A DNA stretch of 6,359 nucleotides from Burkholderiales bacterium (GTDB taxonomy: Bacteria; Pseudomonadota; Gammaproteobacteria; Burkholderiales; JAEUMW01): the NCBI GenBank assembly GCA_016791285.1, contig JAEUMX010000221.1, forward strand, positions 1 through 6,359, written 5' to 3'. A program made the position numbers and the translations under genes. The notes under the pieces are model-generated. The model searched no databases. It saw nothing but the letters and a program-made list of their open reading frames with translations, and was not told the DNA's origin. Below are positions 1 to 6,359 of this stretch, one piece after another (position 1 is the stretch's first letter; every line of letters starts with the position of its first letter).

Positions 1-235
1 TGCGCGAACACTGGCAGAACACTTGCTCTTCGCGAAGCAGTCTCGAATCCGGACACATCGGTAGCCACGCCTGACCCCAGGAAGACCAGCAACTCTTGGG
101 GCGAGCCGAGAAGAGTGACCCATAGCTCGTAGTCAAGAGCATAGCCGCTGAAACTCGATTCCGATCGTCCCTTCGCCACGCGCGGCAAGATGAGGCAAGA
201 ACGTCGATCACTTGACCCACCCCATCCCACCCCAC
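1..235. other. Left-edge region with no confident gene
   Basis: No gene can be called with confidence here. Two weak possibilities were read by hand. On the plus strand, a frame open from position 2 ends at a TAG at 62-64 and could be the last 20 residues of a gene lying to the left. On the minus strand, a frame beginning at a GTG at 177-179 stays open to the left edge, for 59 codons. The minus-strand reading would leave only a very short gap to the divergent first gene, which is unusual. No convincing sigma-70 promoter pair, tRNA or terminator hairpin was seen. If the four-gene unit has its own promoter, it should lie in this stretch or just left of the window. Confidence 0.4.
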
Positions 236-2152
236 ATGAGCTCTCGTCTACCGGCGCACCAGCGCGTCTTTGTGGGCCCAGATTCGACTACCCTGGTGCT
301 GGTCCTGTTCACTGCCGTAGCCTGGATTGCGACCCATCGCTATAGCGGAATATGGCATGACGCTATCCTCTACGCGGGACAGGCCATTTTTCGGATCGAT
401 CCCGGTCCATTTGCCAAGGATCCGTTCTTTGCCTATGGATCCCAGGATGGCTTCACTGCGTTCACGGAAATCTACGCACGGGCCATTCAGAGACTGGGAC
501 TGCCGACAGCATCGATTGTGCTCCTGGGGGCGGCGCACATCGCGTGGCTTGGTGCTGCCGCTTGGCTGCTGCGGGTGATCCTTCGCGGTCTCCATTACTG
601 GCTCGCACTTATTCTTGTCGCGGTGCTTCCGGGAGGCTACGGGGCTTTCGGCGTTTTCGCCTACGGCGAGACCTTTCTCACCGCACGAAGCTGGGCCGAG
701 CCAGCGGCGTTGCTTGCCGTTGGCTGCATCCTGCGTGGCCGGCGGATCATCGCCTTGGTAAGCCTCGTGTTCGCCGCCGCGATGCACCCGGTGATGGCGT
801 TTCCCGCCGCACTGTTCCTGTTCTTCTTCGGGTTACGAGCACGCCAACAACTGTTTGCCGCCATGGCGGGACTTGCGAGTCTCGTGATTCTGAGGTCAGT
901 GGAAGTCCCACCCTTTCAGAATCTGACGACCACGATGGATCACCAATGGTTGGCGCTATCGATGGAGCGCAGCCCTTTCGTTTTCCTCGACCAGTGGGGC
1001 GCCGACGAATATGCCGAACCCCTTCTTCTCGCCTTGCTGATCGCGACTGCTGCCCTCGTGTCGCGAGAGGGGCGCCGTCTGTGGTGGTGCGCTTTCGGTG
1101 TACTTGCCGTGGGTATGGGACTCTCGGTCCTGACGGTGTACTGGCCCGGTGTGCTGCTGGTTCAGATGCAGCCGTGGCGGGTGCTTTGGCTGACAAAGGT
1201 GCTTGCCGTAGCGGCGGGCATGTTCCTGGTACAAGAGACTTGGGCGGCCTCGCCTTACAGCCGGCTCCTCCTTGGCGCGCTGGCGGCATGCGCATCTGCG
1301 GGCGACAGTACAGCGCTGGTCGGTGCAGCGCTGTTGTCGGCGCTTCTCGTCGCACGACATGGCTATGGGCTCGAGCCGCTCTTGCCACCATGGCTCGTTC
1401 CGCTGGCGTGGGGTGTCATAGCCCTTGTGATCGGCGAGCGAATCGTCTGCACCGTCTTGCTTTCTTCCGTTGCTCTGGATGTCACAGCCTCGAGCGCCGC
1501 CGAGATCCCGTTCGTGAATCGCATCTTCGCGATCTGCAAGGAGAGTGGCTGGTTCATCTTTCCGCCCTTGCTCCTTGGCACCTGGTGGCTGCTCCAGAAT
1601 CGTCCAGCAAGCCGTCGCTGGTTGGCCCTGCTCGTAGGGTGCGCTGCGCTCTTCTTCGTGGGGCATTGGCAGCGTACCAGCGATGCCCAAGCCGAGGAGG
1701 ATCATCTCCGGCAAGAAGGACATCGAGAGCTAGCCGCCATCATTCAGTCAGACCACCTCGTCTATTGGGGCGAGGGCCATCACATCCTCTGGCTCGTCCT
1801 GCATCGCGGCAGCTATGGTTCCCGACAGCAAGCTTCCGGCATCATCTTCTCGCGACAGACCGCACTCGAGGTGAATCGGCGATTGACAAGGTTGGCAAGG
1901 CTCGGTCTGCCTGATTCCCATTTCGGTAAGTTGGCTTCACCGATCGCCAAGGCTCCCGAGCTATCGACCAATCTCGCTGGACTGATCCATGTTTGTCACG
2001 ACCCGCTCCTCGATTTCGTCGTGCTGCCACGACTGGTCACGGGCGCGAGGCCGGCGGCGTCGATACGCCTTTCGCCGTCGGCGGAGGTGCACCATCTGTA
2101 CGCCTGCGCCCCGCTACGTGCCGTTCCAGACCCATTCCCTTCGACCGCGTAA
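236..2152 (+). CDS. Polytopic membrane protein, GT-C glycosyltransferase-like
   Basis: This encodes a membrane protein of about 638 residues; no characterised homologue is recognised by name. About 12-13 hydrophobic segments run from residue 18 to 477 (for example 18-34, 92-114, 170-200, 281-304, 314-333, 384-414, 461-477). A mostly soluble C-terminal part follows, from about 480 to the end. The first extracytoplasmic loop carries WHDA (40-43) and KDPFFAYGSQD (61-71). An acidic residue in this loop is the typical catalytic feature of GT-C enzymes, which transfer sugars from polyprenyl-phosphate donors at the outer face of the inner membrane. Other distinctive motifs are FAYGETFLTARSWAEP (141-156), MHP (183-185) and QMQPWR (310-315). 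The start is uncertain: ATG at 236 is chosen, but an in-frame TTG at 212 would add 8 residues, and neither has a clear ribosome binding site. An in-frame TGA at 191 limits any further extension. The gene is first in a coupled unit; the GtrA-like gene begins 4 nt after its stop. The membrane protein call is firm; glycosyltransferase activity is inferred from topology, the loop motif and neighbours. Confidence 0.82.
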   Translation: MSSRLPAHQRVFVGPDSTTLVLVLFTAVAWIATHRYSGIWHDAILYAGQAIFRIDPGPFAKDPFFAYGSQDGFTAFTEIYARAIQRLGLPTASIVLLGAAHIAWLGAAAWLLRVILRGLHYWLALILVAVLPGGYGAFGVFAYGETFLTARSWAEPAALLAVGCILRGRRIIALVSLVFAAAMHPVMAFPAALFLFFFGLRARQQLFAAMAGLASLVILRSVEVPPFQNLTTTMDHQWLALSMERSPFVFLDQWGADEYAEPLLLALLIATAALVSREGRRLWWCAFGVLAVGMGLSVLTVYWPGVLLVQMQPWRVLWLTKVLAVAAGMFLVQETWAASPYSRLLLGALAACASAGDSTALVGAALLSALLVARHGYGLEPLLPPWLVPLAWGVIALVIGERIVCTVLLSSVALDVTASSAAEIPFVNRIFAICKESGWFIFPPLLLGTWWLLQNRPASRRWLALLVGCAALFFVGHWQRTSDAQAEEDHLRQEGHRELAAIIQSDHLVYWGEGHHILWLVLHRGSYGSRQQASGIIFSRQTALEVNRRLTRLARLGLPDSHFGKLASPIAKAPELSTNLAGLIHVCHDPLLDFVVLPRLVTGARPAASIRLSPSAEVHHLYACAPLRAVPDPFPSTA

Positions 2153-2156
2153 GTCC

Positions 2157-2576
2157 ATGACGATAAGCCCGGTGACCCGCCAACTTGGCCAATATGTTCT
2201 GGCTGGCGGTCTCGCGTTCCTACTCGACTTCGCAGCGCTATTCCTGCTCACCGAGCATGTCGGTCTGCACTATCTCGTTTCCGCTTCGATCGCGTTCCTC
2301 CTCGGACTTACGTTCAACTACCTCTTGTGCATCGCCTGGATCTTCGACTATCGAGCCTTGAAGAATCAGGCCCACGAGTTGGCGGTCTTTTCCCTGATCG
2401 GGATTGCGGGCCTCCTGCTGAACAATCTTCTGATGTTCTTCTTCACCGACTTCCTTGGTCTCCACTATCTGGTGTCGAGGGCCGAAGCGGCTCTCCTCAT
2501 ACTGTTCTTCAACTTCTCTCTCAAGCGATGGCTGTTGTTCTCCGAAAGCAAGAAGACCGTCTTGGAAACGTCATGA
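2157..2576 (+). CDS. GtrA-family membrane protein
   Basis: This encodes a 139-residue protein with four membrane segments (about 13-31, 38-57, 76-97, 105-123), the usual size and layout of GtrA/DPMS-type proteins (Pfam GtrA). Family features include an early G17-G18 and F21-D24 in helix 1, an Asn at the end of helix 2 (N54) followed by W61-F63, and the matching N119 with KRWLLF (123-128) at the end of helix 4. GtrA proteins act in the inner membrane with polyprenyl-phosphate-sugar systems. They are thought to help flip the lipid-linked sugar or to assist the synthase that makes it. The frame is open further upstream, but ATG at 2157 is chosen because it gives a normal GtrA N-terminus and sits 4 nt after the previous stop. 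No strong ribosome binding site precedes it, which fits translational coupling. No GtrB-type polyprenyl-phosphate glycosyltransferase, the common partner, is found in the window. Confidence 0.9.
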   Translation: MTISPVTRQLGQYVLAGGLAFLLDFAALFLLTEHVGLHYLVSASIAFLLGLTFNYLLCIAWIFDYRALKNQAHELAVFSLIGIAGLLLNNLLMFFFTDFLGLHYLVSRAEAALLILFFNFSLKRWLLFSESKKTVLETS

Positions 2577-3535
2577 AGCACTTCACGGCGATGGAGAAGC
2601 TCGCGTTTGCCAGCTTGCTATTCGCGGCGGGAACGGCCCAGCTGTTTCGCCTGCAGTTCTACTTTCCATCCCTTGATGCACTTCTCTTCGTCGCCCGGCA
2701 TTACCTGGGCCCACTGCTGCCAGCATTGGCGCTGCCCGTTTTCCTTCTGGCGCGCCATCTCTCCAGATCCGGTGCGGAAGCGCTGCTCGGTCATCGTCTG
2801 CGCGCTATTGGCGCTCTTGCGCTAATCGTCTACGTGCATTTCAATCTCAAGCTTTGGGCGCAACTTATCAATCCTTTCCTTTTCGACGACGTGTACATGG
2901 CGGTCGATGAAAGACTGCGCTCCCTCGTCCACCTTGCGTCTGCCCTCGCCGCTGGTTATCGGAACGCTCTCGGCCAGTTCCCACACGCCTACCACGAAGT
3001 GTTCGTTGCCATGTTCGTGGTTTCGTTCACCGCTCACGGCATGCAGTCGGACAGCCGCGGATTCGATCGCCTGCTGCTTGCAGTCTCGCTCGTGTTGGTC
3101 GTGGGTGGCGCGAGTTACGCGATTGCTCCAGCCTGGGGGCCGTTCGTTTACGAAGCCGGCGACAACCCGGAAGCGACCGCAATCCAGGCGACGATGGCAT
3201 CGTTTCAAGGAAACCTGCGAGCGAGCCATGGCGGTGAGTACGATACGAGCTACTTCGTTGCGGCACTGGCAGCGATGCCTTCCCTGCACCTCGCCCACGC
3301 GCTTGTGTTCTTCTATTTTGCGCTTCGCTACGTCCGTTGGCTGGGGCTCGTCTACATCTTACCGGTGACCTTCATCGCCACCGAGGCGGTGGCGTCCCGC
3401 TGGCACTACCTTGTCGACCTTCCTGCTGGCTTGGTGGTTGCTTTTTGCGCAGTTCTTCTGGCTTATCGCTTCATCCCGAGGCCGTTGGAATCACCGCAAC
3501 CGAGCACACCATGCGCAAGTCCGTACTCATCATAG
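2573..3535 (+). CDS. PAP2-family membrane lipid phosphatase/phosphotransferase
   Basis: This encodes a 320-residue polytopic membrane protein with about six or more hydrophobic segments. The PAP2 active-site motifs are near the C-terminus. MPSLH (235-239) matches the PSxH motif, with H239 as the likely proton donor. SRWHYLVD (275-282) matches SRxxHxxxD, with H278 the expected nucleophile and D282 its partner. The upstream block YAIAPAWGP (182-190) and the spacing fit the PAP2_3/AUR1-like branch, which includes inositol phosphorylceramide synthase-type phosphotransferases, better than a soluble acid phosphatase. Likely substrates are polyprenyl phosphates, pyrophosphates or phospholipids at the membrane; which one is not visible. 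The frame is open upstream, but the ATG at 2573 overlaps the GtrA stop (ATGA) and follows a GGAAA stretch at 2564-2568, so it is the natural start. ATG at 2591 is a less likely alternative. The Pro/Ser-rich C-terminal tail (about 302-320) is partly encoded in the overlap with the next gene. Confidence 0.87.
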   Translation: MKHFTAMEKLAFASLLFAAGTAQLFRLQFYFPSLDALLFVARHYLGPLLPALALPVFLLARHLSRSGAEALLGHRLRAIGALALIVYVHFNLKLWAQLINPFLFDDVYMAVDERLRSLVHLASALAAGYRNALGQFPHAYHEVFVAMFVVSFTAHGMQSDSRGFDRLLLAVSLVLVVGGASYAIAPAWGPFVYEAGDNPEATAIQATMASFQGNLRASHGGEYDTSYFVAALAAMPSLHLAHALVFFYFALRYVRWLGLVYILPVTFIATEAVASRWHYLVDLPAGLVVAFCAVLLAYRFIPRPLESPQPSTPCASPYSS

Positions 3536-5079
3536 GCGCCGGCCCCGCCGGCCTGACCGCGGCGCTGGAATTGCTGCGGCGGTCCGACCACAAACCCATC
3601 GTTGTCGAATCACTCGACGACGTGGGCGGCATCTCTCGCACCATCAATCACAACGGCAACCGCATGGATATCGGTGGCCACCGGTTCTTCTCCAAATCGG
3701 ACTGGGTGATGGATTGGTGGCGGGGCATTCTGCCGGTAGCGCCGGAAAAGACCAAAGACGGACTAAGCGTCATCCCGCCTGCAGACGAGCGCCTCCTCAT
3801 CCGGCCTCGACTGTCGCGCATCTACTTCCTGCGCAAGTTCTTCGACTACCCGATCTCGCTCAGTGCGAACACGATTCGCAATCTGGGCGCAGGGCGAATC
3901 ACCAAGATCGCTCTTAGCTATTTCTTCTCCTCGCTCTTCCCGCGCAAGCCCGAGCGCAATTTGGAAGATTTCTTCGTCAATCGATTCGGCAAGGAGTTGT
4001 ATCGCACGTTCTTCAAGGAATACACGGAGAAAGTGTGGGGTGTCTCGTGTCGCGAGATCAGCCCGGAATGGGGCGCCCAGCGTATCAAGGGGCTGTCCAT
4101 CCTGAAAGCCATCCGTCACGCCCTGCGCAAGTGGGCCCGAGGATCGGGCGACGGCGTGGCCCAAAAAGGGGTCAATACCAGCCTCATCGAGCGATTCCTT
4201 TACCCCAAGTTCGGTCCCGGGCAGATGTGGCAGGTGGTCGCAGAAAGGATCAGAACTGCAGGAGGCGAGATTCACCACGGATTGACAGTGAAGGAAGTGC
4301 GGGAAAAAGACGGCCGCATCGTCGGCGTGATCGCTGAGAGCCGAGCCGGAGAGCGAGTGGAGTTCGCCGGCGATTTCGTGATCTCCACCATGCCGGTCCG
4401 CGACCTTATCCTCGGCTTGATACCGCCGGCGCCTCCGCAGGTGAGAGAGGTTGCCGCGGGGTTGCAATATCGGGACTTCATCACCGTCGGCGTATTGGTG
4501 AAGAAACTCAGACCGAACCGTGGCTGTCTGCCGGGCCATCCGGCCAATCTGCTTCCCGATACGTGGATCTACATCCAGGAGCCGGAGGTAAAACTGGGTC
4601 GGCTGCAGATCTTCAACAACTGGAGCCCTGCCATGGTCCGTTCGCCGGACACGATCTGGCTAGGTCTCGAGTACTTCTGCAGGGAGGAGGACGAGCTGTG
4701 GCGTCTGACCGACGCCGACATGGGCCGTTTCGCGGTCGACGAACTCGCGAAGATCGACCTCATCGATGCCGTCGATGTGATCGACTTCCACGTCGTCCGC
4801 GTGCCCAAGGCGTACCCTGCTTACTTCGGTACCTACGATCGATTCGACGTCTTGCGGCGGTATACAGACGCCATCGAAAATCTCTTTCTCGTCGGCCGCA
4901 ACGGAATGCATCGCTACAACAATCAAGACCACTCGATGCTGACTGCCCGTCTGGCTGTACAAGCCATCCTGTCCGGCTCAGACAGCAAAGACGAGATCTG
5001 GAACATCAACGTCGACGACGAGTATCACGAGGAAAAAGCCTCCGCGCCGAAGGAAGTGCTCGGCGCCCAGGGCGCTTGA
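3511..5079 (+). CDS. FAD-dependent oxidoreductase, Glf/HemY-like
   Basis: This encodes a 522-residue soluble flavoprotein of the amine oxidase/protoporphyrinogen oxidase-like superfamily, often annotated as NAD(P)/FAD-dependent oxidoreductase or putative UDP-galactopyranose mutase. The N-terminus is a dinucleotide-binding fold: IIGAGPAGL (7-15), with E33 placed to bind the ribose of [13 protein letters not shown] (53-62) follows, the flavin-proximal signature of this subfamily. A middle region holds YTEKVWG (171-177) and PEWGAQRIK (185-193). The C-terminal FAD-binding block, [16 protein letters not shown] (461-476), is also typical. The frame is open well upstream, but ATG at 3511 is chosen because the Rossmann strand begins directly after it; a weak GAG lies at 3502-3504. 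The start lies within the last 25 nt of the PAP2 gene in another frame. No signal peptide or membrane segment is evident, so it should be cytoplasmic or peripheral. True UDP-galactopyranose mutases are usually shorter, near 370-400 residues, so the substrate is open: a nucleotide sugar, a lipid-linked sugar or a polyprenoid are all possible. Confidence 0.9.
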   Translation: MRKSVLIIGAGPAGLTAALELLRRSDHKPIVVESLDDVGGISRTINHNGNRMDIGGHRFFSKSDWVMDWWRGILPVAPEKTKDGLSVIPPADERLLIRPRLSRIYFLRKFFDYPISLSANTIRNLGAGRITKIALSYFFSSLFPRKPERNLEDFFVNRFGKELYRTFFKEYTEKVWGVSCREISPEWGAQRIKGLSILKAIRHALRKWARGSGDGVAQKGVNTSLIERFLYPKFGPGQMWQVVAERIRTAGGEIHHGLTVKEVREKDGRIVGVIAESRAGERVEFAGDFVISTMPVRDLILGLIPPAPPQVREVAAGLQYRDFITVGVLVKKLRPNRGCLPGHPANLLPDTWIYIQEPEVKLGRLQIFNNWSPAMVRSPDTIWLGLEYFCREEDELWRLTDADMGRFAVDELAKIDLIDAVDVIDFHVVRVPKAYPAYFGTYDRFDVLRRYTDAIENLFLVGRNGMHRYNNQDHSMLTARLAVQAILSGSDSKDEIWNINVDDEYHEEKASAPKEVLGAQGA

Positions 5080-5092
5080 TCCCTCAAGGCGC
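5072..5092. other. Imperfect inverted repeat over the oxidoreductase stop codon
   Basis: GCGCTTGA (5072-5079) can pair with TCAAGGCGC (5084-5092) with one bulged G and a TCCC loop. The repeat includes the stop codon of the FAD oxidoreductase. It shares bases 5091-5092 with the perfect hairpin just downstream, so the two cannot both form fully. There is no T-run after it. It may help transcript ending or 3' stability, but this is inferred from position alone. Confidence 0.3.
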
Positions 5093-5113
5093 TTCGCCGG
5101 GATCTGGCGAAGC
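5091..5113. terminator. Stem-loop between convergent genes, possible bidirectional terminator
   Basis: GCTTCGCC (5091-5098) and GGCGAAGC (5106-5113) form a perfect 8-bp GC-rich stem with a 7-nt loop. The hairpin lies in the 52-nt gap between the plus-strand oxidoreductase stop and the minus-strand soxB stop, where a shared terminator is expected. There is no clean T-tract directly after the stem in either direction, so it is not a textbook intrinsic terminator. It could be a weak terminator or a 3' end stabiliser. Confidence 0.5.
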
Positions 5114-5131
5114 TGACACCACCGCTTTCCT

Positions 5132-6359
5132 TCAGCCTTTCTTCGGGACCGCCTTCGCGTTCGCCGGTGCCTTGGTCGGGACTTGATTGACCGGGGCGGT
5201 CGCTGCGGCAGGTCTCGTTGCCGTGTCCTCAGCCGCATACCCGGCATTGGTGGCCACGCCCACGAGCGTCGGCGAGTTGGGCTGCATCCCACGAACGACT
5301 TTCTGGGCGCGCAGGTGTTGTCCGACCACGTCCCACACCGGTTCGCCCGTCGCGCCTTCGGCGGCTGGGGCCCAGCTGGCAACCTTGTACCTCTTTCCGG
5401 CATCGAGCGGTTTGCCGTTCAGAGTCAGGTTGGTGATCCGCTTTCCCGCCGCTTCGGTCGGATCGCACATGTACTTGAGACCGCCTACCCGCACCATGTC
5501 GCCGCCCTGCTGATAATAGGGGTCGGGGTTGAAGACGTTGTCGCAGGCGTTCTCGAGGATCGACTTGATCTGCTCGCCGGTAAGCTCGTTGAGGGTGGTC
5601 TGAGGGTAGGTGATCGCGGTCTGGTTCATGAGATCTTCCATGTGGATCGGATCGCCAGGCAGCAGCGCGGTGCCCCATCGGAAGCCAGGCGAGAGGGCGA
5701 TCTCCGCTCCTTTGACTGCCATCAGCGCATTCAGGATCACTTGGTCGAAGGGGCTGTTGAAGTTGTCGCGACGGTAGAGGAGTTCCTCGGTCGTCGCCAG
5801 GCGCTCGCGCAGCTGCTTTTCGTAGGGGGCGCGCACCTTCTTGATGTGAGCGTCCATTTCACGGTCCGGCTCGAGCAGGCTGGAGAAGACAGGGGCCAGG
5901 CGGTACTGGTAGCCGGTGATGCGCCCACCGTCCACCTGCAAGTCGAGGATGCCCAGGAACTTGCCGTTGGAGCCGGCATTGGTGACGAGGGTATAGCCCA
6001 GGTCATTCTTGACCAGGACCGGCTGGGGAACGGCGTCGTGGGTGTGGCCGCCCAGGATGACATTGATTCCACCGACCCGCTGGGCGAGCTTGAGGTCGAC
6101 GTCCATGCCGTTGTGCGAGAGCAGCACCACGAGCTTCGCACCGCGCTTGCGCGCATCCGCGATCCATCGCTTGAGGTTCTCTTCCTGGATGCCGAAGGTC
6201 CAATCCGGCGCGAAATGGCGGGGATGAGCGACCGGGGTATAGGGAAACGCCTGGCCGATGATGGCTATGGGTACGCCGCTCACGCTCTTGATCGTGTATG
6301 GCGGAAAGACGGATTCGCCGGAGTCGCCAGCCGTCACGTTCTGGGCGACGAAGTCGATT
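5132..6359 (-). CDS. soxB: Thiosulfohydrolase SoxB, C-terminal part (start beyond window)
   Basis: SoxB is a periplasmic dimanganese enzyme of the 5'-nucleotidase/metallophosphoesterase superfamily. In the Sox thiosulfate-oxidation system it hydrolyses the sulfonate from the SoxY-bound cysteine S-thiosulfonate, releasing sulfate. The window shows 408 codons and then a TGA at 5132-5134. The frame is open to the right edge, so the signal peptide and first metal-binding motifs lie outside; the GTG at 6335-6337 is an internal Val codon. Counting from the first visible codon, family signatures are VAQNV (4-8), IGQAFPYTP (34-42), SHNGMDVD (81-88) and GGHTHD (103-108). The His residues of the last two are expected metal ligands, by analogy with UshA. 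The substrate-binding C-terminal domain follows, with SPGFRWG (223-229) and NPDPYYQQGGDMVRVGG (277-293). After a conserved-looking PTLVGV (363-368) the protein ends in an Ala/Pro/Thr/Lys-rich tail (about 372-408). It appears to be the last gene of its transcription unit; no other sox gene is visible. Confidence 0.95.
   Translation of the reverse strand, partial: IDFVAQNVTAGDSGESVFPPYTIKSVSGVPIAIIGQAFPYTPVAHPRHFAPDWTFGIQEENLKRWIADARKRGAKLVVLLSHNGMDVDLKLAQRVGGINVILGGHTHDAVPQPVLVKNDLGYTLVTNAGSNGKFLGILDLQVDGGRITGYQYRLAPVFSSLLEPDREMDAHIKKVRAPYEKQLRERLATTEELLYRRDNFNSPFDQVILNALMAVKGAEIALSPGFRWGTALLPGDPIHMEDLMNQTAITYPQTTLNELTGEQIKSILENACDNVFNPDPYYQQGGDMVRVGGLKYMCDPTEAAGKRITNLTLNGKPLDAGKRYKVASWAPAAEGATGEPVWDVVGQHLRAQKVVRGMQPNSPTLVGVATNAGYAAEDTATRPAAATAPVNQVPTKAPANAKAVPKKG

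Noticed and set aside
211..216. TTGACC resembling a -35 promoter element just before the first gene
   Set aside because: No suitable -10 element follows at 16-18 nt, and a promoter there would leave transcription starting inside the coding region.
956..1723. Antisense open frame of 255 codons in the GT-C-like gene
   Set aside because: Its composition is charged and Gln/Arg-rich, typical of the reverse strand of a hydrophobic membrane protein gene.
544..1914. Long plus-strand open frame (456 codons) inside the GT-C-like gene
   Set aside because: It is Arg/Ser/Pro-rich, lacks domain features and overlaps entirely a frame with coherent membrane segments. Long shadow frames are common in GC-rich genes.
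1989..2156. Upstream extension of the GtrA-like frame
   Set aside because: The extension would be Arg-rich, overlap the previous gene by over 160 nt and have no counterpart in GtrA proteins; ATG at 2157 gives the normal start.
3337..3510. Upstream extension of the oxidoreductase frame
   Set aside because: The extra residues overlap the PAP2 active-site region in another frame and precede the Rossmann strand that normally begins these proteins.
3763..4539. Antisense open frame of 258 codons in the FAD oxidoreductase gene
   Set aside because: The opposite strand encodes intact FAD-binding motifs; the antisense product is His/Asp/Glu/Arg-rich and shows no recognisable fold.
6335..6337. GTG as start of the minus-strand SoxB gene
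   Set aside because: The frame continues upstream to the window edge with SoxB-like sequence (DFVAQN), so this is an internal valine and the gene is cut by the window.

Overview
The window looks like chromosomal DNA of a moderately GC-rich proteobacterium that oxidises reduced sulfur compounds. The evidence is a clear soxB at the right edge plus GC-rich third codon positions throughout. I suspect a betaproteobacterium, but that is inference. No rRNA, tRNA, CRISPR array, transposase or other mobile-element signature was seen.

Layout: (1) Positions 1-235 hold no gene I can call. They should contain the end of whatever lies to the left, the leader of the first gene, or both. (2) Positions 236-3535 plus 3511-5079 form a tight four-gene plus-strand unit: a large polytopic membrane protein with GT-C-like features, a small GtrA-family membrane protein, a PAP2_3 (AUR1-like) membrane phosphatase/phosphotransferase, and a soluble FAD enzyme of the Glf/HemY-like superfamily. 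The junctions are a 4-nt gap, a 4-nt ATGA overlap and a 25-nt overlap, so the genes are almost certainly co-transcribed and translationally coupled. (3) Positions 5080-5131 are a short convergent gap with hairpin-forming sequence. (4) Positions 5132-6359, minus strand, are the C-terminal three quarters or so of SoxB; its start lies past the right edge.

How the genes may work together: GtrA proteins are associated with movement of polyprenyl-phosphate-linked sugars. GT-C enzymes use such lipid-linked sugars on the outer face of the inner membrane. PAP2 proteins remove or transfer phosphate groups on membrane lipids. Glf-like flavoenzymes include UDP-galactopyranose mutase. Together they suggest a small pathway that makes or attaches an unusual sugar, or a modified lipid, at the cell envelope. 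The gene families resemble the mycobacterial arabinogalactan set (GtrA-like Rv3789, PAP2 Rv3807c, Glf, and GT-C arabinosyltransferases). This likeness is in family content only; substrate and product are not visible in the sequence. SoxB belongs to a separate, oppositely oriented transcription unit for thiosulfate oxidation and probably has no functional tie to the four-gene unit.
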